From Thermococcaceae archaeon (GTDB lineage Archaea; Methanobacteriota_B; Thermococci; Thermococcales; Thermococcaceae), in contig JASGLT010000006.1 in NCBI GenBank assembly GCA_030156945.1, positions 1 through 64,000 of the forward strand: a stretch of 64,000 nucleotides of DNA, written 5' to 3'. Position 1 is the stretch's first letter; each line of letters opens with the position of its first letter. Below the pieces are notes generated by a model. It was given only the letters and a program-made list of their open reading frames with translations, was not told where the DNA came from and searched no databases. This document shows, in pieces, positions 54,340 through 63,526 of this stretch. A program made the translations under genes and the position numbers.

Positions 54340-54963
54340 GTGGGGAAGTTCATAGTGTTTGAGGGCATAGACGGGGCAGGCAAGTCAACTCAGGTGAAGC
54401 TTCTGGGGAAGTGGTTAAGTGAGAGGGGTTATGAGGTTGTTCTCACGAAAGAGCCCACGGATACGGCCTTTGGAAAGCTAATCAGAAGGCTCGTTCTTAC
54501 AGGCGGGAGGGAGGGTATAATAGATGGGGCCAGAATAAGCCCCGAGGCTGAGGCCCTTCTTTTTGCTGCCGACAGGGCCGAGCACGTCCATAAGCTGATA
54601 AAACCCTCTTTAGAGGCAGGTAAGGTCGTAATATCTGACCGCTACTTCTACTCTTCCCTCGCCTATCAGTGGGCGAGAGGACTCGATCTCGAGTGGCTAA
54701 TCGATCTCAACAGGTTTGCCTTAAAGCCCGACCTTGTAATACTCCTCGATCTTCCGGTTGAAGAGGGTATGAAGCGCATAAACAGGAGGAGCCTCAAAAC
54801 GGAGTTTGACAAGATAATTGAACTCCAGAAAAAGGTTAGAGAGAATTACCTCAAACTTGCTAAGAGGTTTCCTGAAATTAAGACGGTCAATGGCCTTGCT
54901 GACGTTGAGGCTATTCACAGGGATGTTGTTGCTTTAGTGGAGAGGGAGCTTGGAATAAAATAG
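54340..54963 (+). CDS. tmk: Thymidylate kinase
   Basis: 207 residues. P-loop '[16 protein letters not shown]' near residue 7; '[15 protein letters not shown]' near residue 90 for the LID/DR(Y/F) substrate site. Phosphorylates dTMP to dTDP. GTG 54340 start with GGGGGTGGAATT before it. Last step after dcd and thyX. Confidence 0.94.
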   Translation: MGKFIVFEGIDGAGKSTQVKLLGKWLSERGYEVVLTKEPTDTAFGKLIRRLVLTGGREGIIDGARISPEAEALLFAADRAEHVHKLIKPSLEAGKVVISDRYFYSSLAYQWARGLDLEWLIDLNRFALKPDLVILLDLPVEEGMKRINRRSLKTEFDKIIELQKKVRENYLKLAKRFPEIKTVNGLADVEAIHRDVVALVERELGIK

Positions 54964-55045
54964 CGGGGTCGGCCAGTGCCAGTCTCTTCATCCGGTAGCT
55001 ATCAGACCGGTAAACGCTCTTCATCCCCCTTCTTATTTTCCGGTT

Positions 55046-55056
55046 GCTTTTTAAAA
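55046..55056 (+). promoter_or_regulatory. TATA box of C/D sRNA
   Basis: GCTTTTTAAAAGG, about 25 nt before the sRNA's first stem base (55077). It is the only strong TATA element in this gap between tmk and the convergent deacetylase gene. Confidence 0.6.
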
Positions 55057-55076
55057 GGGTTCTCCAAAATTAAGAA

Positions 55077-55134
55077 GGCCGATGACGAGCGTTAGCCACG
55101 CTGACCGGTGAGGAAAAGAGGGTTAGCCGAGGCC
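55077..55134 (+). ncRNA. C/D box sRNA
   Basis: Terminal stem GGCC (55077-55080) with GGCC (55131-55134). C box ATGACGA (55082-55088), 12-nt guide (55089-55100), D' CTGA (55101-55104), CCGG linker, C' TGAGGA (55109-55114), 12-nt guide (55115-55126), D CCGA (55127-55130). Both guides are exactly 12 nt, as required for the archaeal box C/D ribonucleoprotein. Guides rRNA or tRNA 2'-O-methylation; targets not identified. It has its own TATA box. Confidence 0.85.
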
Positions 55135-55176
55135 ACGATTCATTCTTTTCACAAGAATCCTTGGGTTTTCTTGAAT

Positions 55177-55986
55177 TCAACGTTCGTGGTTGGGAGAGTT
55201 CCTTCCAACGGCGAAGGAGAGGAACTCCCTCAGAAACTTGAGTCCTGCCCCATAGTTTACGGCCTTTGGATGGATGGACAGGTAGAATGTACCTTTACAT
55301 CTTGTATAGTCGTGTTTTGCTTTTTTCAGTGTAATATTGAGCTTGGTGCTTGAGTTCTGTAGATACCAGGTGTACTCTCTGTTTATAATTTTGTATGAAG
55401 TTCCTTGGGGAGTGTACAATGTGTCCTTGGTTATAACGCTCAGATTGTGTGATAGCACTACCTTCAGGGCATCTTCAGATATGGCGTAGTTGGGGGGTAC
55501 GAAGTAGCTCGGGGAAAAGTTCAGTGCCCTCAACTCTTCCAGGCCAAGCTCCAGCTTCTTGCGCGCAGTTCCAGCATCGCAGTCAAACTCTCTATACTCA
55601 TGTACGTAGCCGTGGAGCTCTATGTGACAGCCTTTAGCTTGGGACTCCTTCAGGAATTTTACAAAATCGGGATCCTTATCTATGGGATGCTTTCCTGCGT
55701 GGTTTGGGATCACAAAGAAGTACGTGTTGTTGGCCATGTTGTATTCGTCGATTATCTCGGTTATTTCCTTAAGCTCTTTGAGGTAAACTGGGCTTACATC
55801 GTGGACGAGGATAACAAGCCGACAGGAGCTAGGAAATGTGCTGGATGTGTTGGCGTGACTCTCTGAAAAACTATCGTTTCGGGTTATGGATAAATCCGGC
55901 GAGTAATATTCCCGACTCCCATACAGAAAGATGCCCGCCCCGATTGCCAGGATAAGTACCGTTGTTATTACCAGCAATTTTTTCAT
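55177..55986 (-). CDS. DUF2334 / polysaccharide deacetylase-like exported protein
   Basis: 269 residues. Signal anchor (1-22), then a DUF2334 (NodB-like) domain from residue 55: 'RLVILVHDVSPVYLKELKEI' (HD metal/catalytic), 'FFVIPNHAGKHPI' and 'HIELHGYVHEYREFDC' (HxxxH). Active-site residues resemble those of deacetylases, substrate unknown; located outside the membrane. The region 54964-55176 before it contains the C/D sRNA. Confidence 0.78.
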   Translation of the reverse strand: MKKLLVITTVLILAIGAGIFLYGSREYYSPDLSITRNDSFSESHANTSSTFPSSCRLVILVHDVSPVYLKELKEITEIIDEYNMANNTYFFVIPNHAGKHPIDKDPDFVKFLKESQAKGCHIELHGYVHEYREFDCDAGTARKKLELGLEELRALNFSPSYFVPPNYAISEDALKVVLSHNLSVITKDTLYTPQGTSYKIINREYTWYLQNSSTKLNITLKKAKHDYTRCKGTFYLSIHPKAVNYGAGLKFLREFLSFAVGRNSPNHER

Positions 55987-56045
55987 AGAGGTAGTGATGT
56001 GGTTTCCCTTTAAAAGTGTTGCTACAGAAAATCAAAAAGGGTAAT

Positions 56046-56918
56046 TCATGGGTTGTTAAAGGCTCTGTTAAAAAACTCCCTGACTCTTGCCTTCCACTCC
56101 TCTGGGTGGAACTTGAGGGTTCTAACGTGGGGTGCATCGGTAACCCACAGTTCAACATTTGGATTGATTTTCCTGTTCCTCTCGTAGAACTCCCTGACTT
56201 CCTCAACCTTAACGAGCGGGTCTTTCTCTCCTGCTATAATGAGGAGCGGCTTCCTAACTCTGTCCGCGTACTCCATGGGGCTTATCTCCTTTCCACCGCT
56301 GAAGAGCTTCGTAAATGGTTTGACGAAGACGTAGAGCCACTCTGGAAGGTTCGCGAAGTACTTCAGTCCCCTTGCACCAGTTTTGTCAAGGTCCATTGGG
56401 GGTGAGTCGGCAACACCACAGCAGACGTCTTCAATCTCTGCGAGCGACCTTATGGTGACCATAGCCCCCATTGAGAAGCCGATGAGTCCAATCTTGCCTG
56501 CCCTCTCCGGGTGAGTCTTTTTCAGCCACTCCACGGCGGCCTTCACGTCCAAGAGCTCTTTATCTCCAGCGGTAGTGTATTTCCCTCCGCTCTTTCCGTG
56601 GGCGCGGAAGTCAAAGACGAGGACGTTGTAACCTTCCTCCAGGAGAAACTCCACAGTTGGCTTCATATAGAGCTCGTACCACCTGCTCGCGGTGTAGCCG
56701 TGGAGCGGAATTACAGTCTTGTCGCTCCCGTTGTCACCCCACCAGCCGCTGAGCCTAACGCCGTCTTCCGTTGTGAACTCGATGTCTTCGTACTCAAATC
56801 CGAAGTCCTTCGGTGTCCAGTCTTCGACCAGTCTTGGAGGCTTGACCATCTTGTAGCCGACGAAGGCCACAAACGCGATGAAAACAAGGATTAAAAGCAG
56901 AGCAATCTGCCATATCAT
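56046..56918 (-). CDS. Membrane-anchored alpha/beta hydrolase
   Basis: 290 residues. N-terminal membrane helix (1-22), then an alpha/beta hydrolase: nucleophile elbow 'IGFSMGAMVTIRS' (Ser near 146), acid in 'IAGEKDPLVKVEEV', His in 'VTDAPHVRTLKFHPEEW'. Probably an esterase or lipase-like peptidase. Start ATG 56918 overlaps the HEPN gene stop (ATGA), which makes it third gene of the MNT-HEPN operon. Confidence 0.83.
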   Translation of the reverse strand: MIWQIALLLILVFIAFVAFVGYKMVKPPRLVEDWTPKDFGFEYEDIEFTTEDGVRLSGWWGDNGSDKTVIPLHGYTASRWYELYMKPTVEFLLEEGYNVLVFDFRAHGKSGGKYTTAGDKELLDVKAAVEWLKKTHPERAGKIGLIGFSMGAMVTIRSLAEIEDVCCGVADSPPMDLDKTGARGLKYFANLPEWLYVFVKPFTKLFSGGKEISPMEYADRVRKPLLIIAGEKDPLVKVEEVREFYERNRKINPNVELWVTDAPHVRTLKFHPEEWKARVREFFNRAFNNP

Positions 56919-57262
56919 TTCTCTCCCTCCAGCTCATTTAAGATTTCTTGAAGCCTCTCCTTAAGGGGAGGAAGATCTTTAACAGGGGTTGTCCAGACAA
57001 TCTCGGTATTTATTCCAAAATACCCATGGATGACCCTGTCCCGCATCGCGGCCATTGCCCTCCAAGGCACTTCAGGATACCTCTTCCTTATCTCCTTTGG
57101 AACCTTCTTGGAGGCCTCTCCTATGATCTCAATGCACCTGAGGACAGCGTAAACAGTCTTTTCATCCTTCAAGAAGTCCTGGAAGCTCATTCCCTCCGTA
57201 AACTCCATGGCCTTTCTGATGTTTTCCAGAATATCTCGGATATAAAGGAGGTAGTCCCTCAT
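56915..57262 (-). CDS. hepT: HEPN (DUF86/HepT-like) toxin
   Basis: 115 residues, all helical. The RX4-6H RNase motif is 'RDRVIHGYFGINTEIVW' (RxxxxHxYF) near residue 75. HepT toxins are ribonucleases or substrates of AMPylation by their MNT partner. ATGA overlap with the MNT gene and with the alpha/beta hydrolase. Confidence 0.9.
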   Translation of the reverse strand: MRDYLLYIRDILENIRKAMEFTEGMSFQDFLKDEKTVYAVLRCIEIIGEASKKVPKEIRKRYPEVPWRAMAAMRDRVIHGYFGINTEIVWTTPVKDLPPLKERLQEILNELEGEK

Positions 57263-57552
57263 ACCTTAACGGCCTCCTTTGAAACGTGCTCCCAGAGCTC
57301 TTTTCTCAGCGAGTTCTTTGGAATGAGGTCAACTTCCACTCCAAGAAGCTCCGAAAGCTCGATCTGGAGTTTCGCGATCGTAAGAAGGCCCACTGGCTCT
57401 TTGAACTCCACAAGGATGTCAACGTCGCTGGACTCGCCGGCTTCCCCCCTAGCGTAGGAGCCGAAAACCTCGATATCAATGACACCGTACTTCTCCTCAA
57501 GCTCTTTCTTGTGATCCTTGAGGATCGATATGATTTCCTGGAGGGTTTTCAT
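57259..57552 (-). CDS. mntA: MNT nucleotidyltransferase antitoxin
   Basis: 97 residues. Minimal nucleotidyltransferase: GSx10DxD present as 'GSYARGEAGESSDVDILVEF' near residue 31. In studied pairs MntA AMPylates HepT at its tyrosine. A GTTAAATAATT TATA-like box and GGGGGAGA site precede the start at 57552. First gene of a three-gene operon. Confidence 0.9.
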   Translation of the reverse strand: MKTLQEIISILKDHKKELEEKYGVIDIEVFGSYARGEAGESSDVDILVEFKEPVGLLTIAKLQIELSELLGVEVDLIPKNSLRKELWEHVSKEAVKV

Positions 57553-57585
57553 CGGTCTCCCCCAAAAAGATGGAAAAAGAATTAT

Positions 57586-58911
57586 TTAACTTTTCTCCGC
57601 CTCAAGATTCTTCATCATCCACACCATCGGCAGGGCTAGGAGGACGAGGAGGGCACCTATCGGGAAGAGCACTCTGTAGTTCTCGCCCGCGAGGTCAACG
57701 ATCGCTCCACCGGTCGTTCCTGCGAGGAGTACCGGGAGGGAGCGGGTGGCCTCGAAGAAGCCGTAGTACCTGCCCGTGAACGCTTCTCTCTCGAACTTGG
57801 TCAGAAGGTCTCCAATCACCGGGTACGATGCTGCCATGAGGATTCCCCAGCCTATGCCCGCTATTCCTAAGGCTATCGTTATCTGGGCCTTGGTCGTTAT
57901 GAACCATCCCCATATCTGTGGAATTGCGAAGATCAGGCCTCCGAGGACTATGCTCAGCCTTCTGCCGAGCTTGTCATAGATGATTCCTCCAGGCAGGGCA
58001 CCGAGAAGAACGGCGACGTTGAAGAGCGCCATAAGGTAGAGGCCGAGGGAAGTTACCGCCTTCACGTTCTCCTCACTCGCCGAACCGTAGAGTATGAATG
58101 CGAGGATTCCGTAGAGGAAGACCGCGATGAACTCAAAGCTCATCCACCAGAGAGTCTGAGCCGCGTAGAACTTAAGGAAGTCCCTGTTCCTGACGATGCT
58201 CCAGAGGTAATCTCCAAGGCTTTCGTTCTCTTCGATGTCGGGTGCCTCGGGTTCTCTGACAATGAGGTAGACAAAGACCGCGGCACCTATGAGGAAGAAC
58301 GCCGTGACTAGGAATGGTATCTTGAGGTAAGGCGTCTGGGCGAGGGCCTTTATTCCCTCGCTCTCCCCGGTCATTGCAACTGCCTTTGCTATGAGGTAGC
58401 CGGCCAGTCCGAAGAGGAAGAGGTTGCCAGCCCACTCCAGCAGGGTTATAACGCCGCTGGCTGTACCGCGCTTTCCGCTCTCAACTGTATCCGGCATGAG
58501 GGCCCTGAACTGGGCCGTGTAGAGGTGCATCGAGAGGTAGAAGAACGCCAGCGTCAGGGCAAAGCCGAGCAGCGGAACACCCATGGCGTAGGCGGTGTAT
58601 ATCATTATGGCTGCTATGCCCGCCAGCAGGCCACCTATCATGATAAACGGCCTTCTCCTTCCGTGCTTCGACTTGAGTGTATCGCTGTAATAGCCGAGGA
58701 GCGGCGGAACGAGTATTCCGATCAGACCCTCGAGGGCCAGTATAGTACCTTTAACAAACGCCGACTGGGTATAGCTCGACAACAGGGGGAAGGACAGGCC
58801 CTTGTTCAGAGCCCATCCAACGCTCCTGCTGAAGCCGAGCAAGGCGAGACCAAGGACAAGACCCCAGCTGAAGCCCTTCCCCACCATTTTCTGATCCGGT
58901 TCCCATTCCAT
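57586..58911 (-). CDS. MFS transporter (SLC45/GPH-like)
   Basis: 441 residues, about 12 membrane helices. The loop motif 'SKHGRRRPFIMIGG' (RRRP) is typical of SLC45/sugar cation symporter-like carriers; a second copy 'DKLGRRLSIVLGG' opens the second half. Probably a sugar or polyol symporter. Start ATG 58911. Paralogous to the carrier at 59042-60406 (same strand, 130 nt apart). Confidence 0.82.
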   Translation of the reverse strand: MEWEPDQKMVGKGFSWGLVLGLALLGFSRSVGWALNKGLSFPLLSSYTQSAFVKGTILALEGLIGILVPPLLGYYSDTLKSKHGRRRPFIMIGGLLAGIAAIMIYTAYAMGVPLLGFALTLAFFYLSMHLYTAQFRALMPDTVESGKRGTASGVITLLEWAGNLFLFGLAGYLIAKAVAMTGESEGIKALAQTPYLKIPFLVTAFFLIGAAVFVYLIVREPEAPDIEENESLGDYLWSIVRNRDFLKFYAAQTLWWMSFEFIAVFLYGILAFILYGSASEENVKAVTSLGLYLMALFNVAVLLGALPGGIIYDKLGRRLSIVLGGLIFAIPQIWGWFITTKAQITIALGIAGIGWGILMAASYPVIGDLLTKFEREAFTGRYYGFFEATRSLPVLLAGTTGGAIVDLAGENYRVLFPIGALLVLLALPMVWMMKNLEAEKS

Positions 58912-59041
58912 GCTAACACCCCCAATTTCCTGTTTCTGTAACCAATGCCCTCAACATGACAGAAATGGCACTATAACGTCCTAATTTTTCAGTTTGCATT
59001 TGGTAGAGTTTCTCGCCAAATAACGAAAGGGAGGGAAGAAA

Positions 59042-60406
59042 TCAGTCCATGTCGGGAACGTAATCGTAAGCGTCTTCGGCGCCACCCTTGACATCACCCC
59101 TCCTGACGAACTGCATCGCTATCAGTGCCAGCAGGAAGAACGCCATTGCGAACGGCAGGAGGGTTTCGTAGCCTATCAGATCAAGCAGTGCACCCGCGAA
59201 AGGCGGCGCCACCAGGTTGGCCGCCTGGCTGAAGAAGTAGTATAGACCGGTGTAGCCGCCGACCTTCTCGTTCACGGTCATGTCAACGACCATTGGTAGC
59301 GAGTTGACGTTCACCATGGCCCAGCCTATTCCGCCGAGGAAGAACAGCCCCATGAACTTCATGATAACGGGGTCTGTGAGAGATACGTCCTGGGGCTTCG
59401 ATGTTTCGCCGATGAAAAACGCCGCGAGGATTATCGCGATTATCGTTAGGAGACCGAGGGTTATCGTTTTCCTTCTTCCTATTCTCGCCCCGAGGAACCC
59501 GGCTGGTATTGCAAAGATCATGAAGCTGAGGCTGAACATTCCCAGCATGAAGGCGCCTGTACTCTCTATTTTCCTGGTTATCTCGGTTTCAGGAGCTCCC
59601 ACTGGGATTCCGTAGAGGTGGTACTTGACATAGCTGGTGAAGAAGGTCTCAAGGGAGTTGAAGGCTATGAACCAGAAGAATATCGCCAAGAGGATCGCCA
59701 AAAGGCTCCTCTCGTGGCTGGCGAAGACGTCCTTGAGGTTCTCCTTGAGCTCGCCGAAGCTTTTGCGTGAGGTCTCTGAGAGGAGCTCCCTTATTTTTAT
59801 CTTTTTACCCGGAACGCGGTATTCCTCGGGTTCCGGGACAAAGAGAACGACCAGCAGGTTGGCCAGGAGCATTATGAGAGCTCCCGCGTAGAACGGGTAG
59901 GCGTAGTTCATGTCGTAGAGGACTTTGCCGCCGAAGTAGGCAAGAAGGGCGCCGAGGCCGCCCATGAAGTTGATTATACCGTTAGCCTGGCTCCTCTTTT
60001 CGCTGGGGGTTATGTCTGGCATGAATGCTATTACTGGGGAGCGGAAGAGCGCCATGAAGAAGTTCATGAAGATGATGGTGCCCATGAAGAGGGCCAGGTT
60101 CTCATACCTCCTCGCCACGGGAATGAGCGCGAACATCAGCGCGGCCGAAGGTGCGCCGAGCAGGATGTACGGCTTTCTCCTTCCGAGCCTCGTCCTCGTC
60201 ATGTCGCTGAGCGCGCCCAGGAAGGGCAAAAGCAGGACGGCGAAGAGGTTGTCTATCGTCATTATGAAGCCAGTTATCGTCCTGTTCATGTGGAACGTGT
60301 CTTGGAGAAAGAGCGGTATGTATGCGTTGTAGAGTGCCCATATTATGCTTATACCGAAGAAACCGAAGCCGAGCAGGAAAATCCTGCTGTACTTGAACTC
60401 CACCAT
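59042..60406 (-). CDS. MFS transporter (SLC45-like), second copy
   Basis: 454 residues, about 12 membrane helices. The loop 'TRTRLGRRKPYILLGAP' again carries RRKP, and 'GARIGRRKTITLG' opens the second half. ATG 60406 was chosen because AGGGGGGATAAAA precedes it; MSGGIK upstream overlaps this site. Possibly resulting from duplication with the neighbouring carrier, though the two differ substantially. Confidence 0.82.
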   Translation of the reverse strand: MVEFKYSRIFLLGFGFFGISIIWALYNAYIPLFLQDTFHMNRTITGFIMTIDNLFAVLLLPFLGALSDMTRTRLGRRKPYILLGAPSAALMFALIPVARRYENLALFMGTIIFMNFFMALFRSPVIAFMPDITPSEKRSQANGIINFMGGLGALLAYFGGKVLYDMNYAYPFYAGALIMLLANLLVVLFVPEPEEYRVPGKKIKIRELLSETSRKSFGELKENLKDVFASHERSLLAILLAIFFWFIAFNSLETFFTSYVKYHLYGIPVGAPETEITRKIESTGAFMLGMFSLSFMIFAIPAGFLGARIGRRKTITLGLLTIIAIILAAFFIGETSKPQDVSLTDPVIMKFMGLFFLGGIGWAMVNVNSLPMVVDMTVNEKVGGYTGLYYFFSQAANLVAPPFAGALLDLIGYETLLPFAMAFFLLALIAMQFVRRGDVKGGAEDAYDYVPDMD

Positions 60407-60496
60407 TTTTATCCCCCCTGACAATAGAGACGGAAGTAATCCCTAAAACTGTGGATAGAAGGGTTTTTAAGGGTTTTTTGAACATAATCGGGCAGG

Positions 60497-61195
60497 ATGA
60501 GAGTGCTCACGTTGGGACACAGGGGATGCAGGGGAAAGCTTGAGAACACCATTCCAGCCTTCAAGAGGGCCCTCAGATGGGCTGACGGTGTTGAGATGGA
60601 CGTCAGGATTACTGGGGATGGTAAGCTTGTAGTCCACCACGATGAGGGCTTCTGGAGCGATGGAAATTACCATCTAGTCTCTGAGCTGACGTTTAAAGAC
60701 CTAAAGCGCCTTCACCCTCTCGGAAAGCTTGTTCCAAGCGTTGAGGAAGTTATCAGGAGTGTTTCGGGGTTTTTCGATTTTGATGTTAAAGAATCTGAAG
60801 CCGTTGAACCGCTTTTGAGCCTGGTTGAGAAGAACTCTCTTTTTGCATTCTCGGTGTTCTCTGCGGATAATCCTGATGTTGTGAAGGAACTGATTTCCGA
60901 GTGTCCAGACTGCAGGGTGGGCCTCTCAATAATCGGATATTCAAACGCCCTCCTCCTTCCAACTTTAAAGGGGCTCTATTCCGTTCACGTTCCAATAGAT
61001 GCAGTTTCATACGTTGGCTTCAGGAACCTAACGGCAATTCTCCGGGCCGTTCGGAAAAAGGAGCTTAAGATTTTCCTCTGGAACTACAGGATGGACGAGC
61101 TGACATGGGTTCCCCGGCTCCTGCCATTTGTTGATGCAGTAATTTCCGACGACCCCGCCTGCCTGAGAAAAGCTTTTATGAACGATGCGTATTGA
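60497..61195 (+). CDS. Glycerophosphodiester phosphodiesterase (GDPD), first copy
   Basis: 232 residues. GDPD TIM barrel: '[18 protein letters not shown]' (HRG and N), '[22 protein letters not shown]' (E, D and HD in pieces). Releases glycerol-3-phosphate from glycerophosphodiesters; cytoplasmic because no signal peptide. TATA-like GGTTTTTAAGG near 60462. It overlaps the second GDPD reading frame only if the latter starts at 61185. Confidence 0.85.
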   Translation: MRVLTLGHRGCRGKLENTIPAFKRALRWADGVEMDVRITGDGKLVVHHDEGFWSDGNYHLVSELTFKDLKRLHPLGKLVPSVEEVIRSVSGFFDFDVKESEAVEPLLSLVEKNSLFAFSVFSADNPDVVKELISECPDCRVGLSIIGYSNALLLPTLKGLYSVHVPIDAVSYVGFRNLTAILRAVRKKELKIFLWNYRMDELTWVPRLLPFVDAVISDDPACLRKAFMNDAY

Positions 61196-61211
61196 ACGCA
61201 AGGCGGTCATT

Positions 61212-61958
61212 ATGTGGGAGCGTAATAGGGTTATCGTCCTCGGACACAGGGGGTACATGAGCGACTACCCCGAAAACACCCTCCTTGCCTTCAGGAAGGC
61301 GGTTGAGGCCGGCGCGGACGGCATAGAGCTGGACGTCTGGCTTACAAAGGACGGGCGCGTAGTGGTGATGCACGACGAGACCATAGACAGGACGAGCGAC
61401 ATGAAGGGCAGGCAGAAGGACATGACCCTTGAAGAGCTCAAGAAGGCGGACGTCGGGCAGGGTGAGAGGATCCCGACGCTTGAAGAGGTCTTTGAGGTCA
61501 TTCCGGGGAATGCGCTTGTGAACGTTGAGCTGAAGGACAGGGACGCCGCCCGCGAGGTTGCTGAAATCGTAGCAGAGAACAACCCTGAACGGGTAATGAT
61601 ATCATCCTTCGATATGGATGCCCTCCGCGAGTACAGAAAGTACGACGATGAGACCACGATGGGCCTTCTCATAGACCGCGAGGAAGTGGTGCCTTTAATC
61701 CCGAAGCTCAAGGATGAGCTCAACCTCTGGTCGGTGAACGTCCCCATGGAAGCGATACCGCTCATAGGGCTTGAAAAGACCCTCCAGGCCCTTCACTGGG
61801 TCCGCTCTCTGGGCCTGAAGGTTGTTCTGTGGACTGAAAACGACGTTCTCTTCTACAAGGACGACAACCTCGCCAAGCTCAAGGGGCTCTTTGAAGTGGT
61901 CATAGCGAACGACGTGGTGAGGATGATTGATTACTTAAGAAAACTTGGACTTAGGTGA
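61212..61958 (+). CDS. Glycerophosphodiester phosphodiesterase (GDPD), second copy
   Basis: 248 residues. '[19 protein letters not shown]' (HRG, EN), '[27 protein letters not shown]' (E, D, HDE in pieces). ATG 61212 chosen because AAGGCGGTCATT is before it; ATG 61185 (adds MRIERKAVI) has no site and overlaps the first GDPD. No signal peptide. Confidence 0.9.
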   Translation: MWERNRVIVLGHRGYMSDYPENTLLAFRKAVEAGADGIELDVWLTKDGRVVVMHDETIDRTSDMKGRQKDMTLEELKKADVGQGERIPTLEEVFEVIPGNALVNVELKDRDAAREVAEIVAENNPERVMISSFDMDALREYRKYDDETTMGLLIDREEVVPLIPKLKDELNLWSVNVPMEAIPLIGLEKTLQALHWVRSLGLKVVLWTENDVLFYKDDNLAKLKGLFEVVIANDVVRMIDYLRKLGLR

Positions 61959-61991
61959 AAACTTTTTAAATTTTTGTTCTTACCACTATCT

Positions 61992-62666
61992 ATGATTCGC
62001 ATGGACAAACTCATTATCCTTTCACTGCTGGGGATTGTTCTGATGGTAGGTGCGGTTATCACACCCCCTACAAGGTGTGGAGCACCTCCGGAAATTTCAG
62101 TGTTTCCTAACTTCGAGGAGTTTAGTGAAGAGCTAGAAAAGCTGAACATCAGCGAGCCTTTGCATATACCCAGTGAGCGTCTGGTGTTTGTTTGTCGAAT
62201 TGAAAATGATTGGGCACTAAACAGGACTGTGGATGCACTCAACGGATTTCCCCACAGTTGGATAGAACTGGAGGACGGATACGGTCATACGTATGTTTTA
62301 GTCCCGAATGGAACCTCCCTTCTTGAGGTACTCCCAGACTCCTGTATTCCTGTGGGAAAAGCGACACTAAAATCTGAAACCTCCAACAGAAAGGAGCTGG
62401 AATCTAGCCTCAGGGCGTACATTGAGCTGTATGGAGTCATATCCAATACTTCTGATCGTGAGTTTATCGGTACCCGCATACTCGACATGAAGTCTCTTCT
62501 CTCGTCCGAAGAAGAGGGAACATCAAACGCGACTTGGGCGGAGGTAATCATCCTCTACCCCTGCAAAAGGAACAGCAACGTGCCGATCATGGCAATCCTG
62601 TGGCTCGGAGTCTTTCTGACGGGAATTGCGGGAGTGGTGGTAATATGGAAGGAAAGAAGGCCTTAA
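61992..62666 (+). CDS. Membrane-anchored protein, unknown
   Basis: 224 residues from ATG 61992 (or 62001). N-terminal helix ('LIILSLLGIVLMVGAVI'), extracytoplasmic region with cysteines ('PTRCGAPPE', 'FVCRIEN', 'DSCIPVG', 'YPCKRN'), C-terminal helix ('IMAILWLGVFLTGIAGVVVIW'). CTTTTTAAATTTTT about 30 nt upstream suggests a leaderless transcript. No recognised family. Followed by a similar-topology gene, overlapping by about 22 nt. Confidence 0.55.
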   Translation: MIRMDKLIILSLLGIVLMVGAVITPPTRCGAPPEISVFPNFEEFSEELEKLNISEPLHIPSERLVFVCRIENDWALNRTVDALNGFPHSWIELEDGYGHTYVLVPNGTSLLEVLPDSCIPVGKATLKSETSNRKELESSLRAYIELYGVISNTSDREFIGTRILDMKSLLSSEEEGTSNATWAEVIILYPCKRNSNVPIMAILWLGVFLTGIAGVVVIWKERRP

Positions 62667-63319
62667 TCCTTGCGATGGTTCCATTTATATTTTTCATACT
62701 TCTCGGTTCGATATTCCTCGGTGTTTACTTCAGGGAGGCTTTCCTCGCACGTGAGCAACTCCTGGCTATGGATGAACTCGAAAAATTCGGTGACAGCGAT
62801 GTATCGGGAGGAGGGCACTGCCACGTGGTCCATGTATATGTCACAGTAACAAGGCGCGAAGAGGCTGTAAGACTAATTAACGTCCTTACTAAGCTGAACA
62901 TCTCAGTTAGATCAGACCGAATTGATCAAAGGTACGTCAACATGTATGGAAACCTTAGGCTTGGGGATATAAAAAGGTTTGAGCGGATGTGCAGGGAGAA
63001 TGGATGGGTGGTTTCTTACTTCAACAATTCTAAAGCATGCTTGGAGAAGGTTTTGGAGCTTCAGAAAGAGAATGAGATAATTCTCGAACACATCAACGAT
63101 CTCAACCCGAAGAGCCAGGAAATCCTGCTCAATGTCCTTGAGAGCAATAAGAGGAAAATCGAAGAGATTGAGAAGAACATGAATAACGTTGCTGACCTGA
63201 ATATTTACGTTGATACTAGTCTGCCATACACACCTGTGGAATTCCATGGGCTTTCAGTCCTCCTTGCGGTGTTCGGCCTTATCTCTGCTGGTGTATATCT
63301 AATGTGGAGGTTTTCTTAG
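62645..63319 (+). CDS. Membrane-anchored protein with coiled coil, unknown
   Basis: 224 residues. N-terminal helix ('LILAMVPFIFFILLGSIFLGV'), extracytoplasmic segment with 'GGGHCHVVHVYV', a long coiled coil (about 140-180, 'LELQKENEIILEHI', 'NKRKIEEIEKNM'), C-terminal helix ('LSVLLAVFGLISAGVYLMW'). Same topology as the upstream protein; GAGTGGTGG precedes ATG 62645. Unknown; the two may act together. Confidence 0.55.
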   Translation: MEGKKALILAMVPFIFFILLGSIFLGVYFREAFLAREQLLAMDELEKFGDSDVSGGGHCHVVHVYVTVTRREEAVRLINVLTKLNISVRSDRIDQRYVNMYGNLRLGDIKRFERMCRENGWVVSYFNNSKACLEKVLELQKENEIILEHINDLNPKSQEILLNVLESNKRKIEEIEKNMNNVADLNIYVDTSLPYTPVEFHGLSVLLAVFGLISAGVYLMWRFS

Positions 63320-63401
63320 AGGCATGACGGCGTGAACTCTCATTACTCTCCAATGCTGGAATGGTTCGTAATTGTAGTTTTCTTTCGTGGTTCTGATGAT
63401 A

Positions 63402-63433
<32 letters not shown>

Positions 63434-63526
63434 GATTTAATTTCTTCTTCTCTTGTTCCACATAGAAAACATCGGTTGCGGAAACCCTAATAAGTCCCGA
63501 TGCTCTCTATTCTCCTTAGGTGAGGC

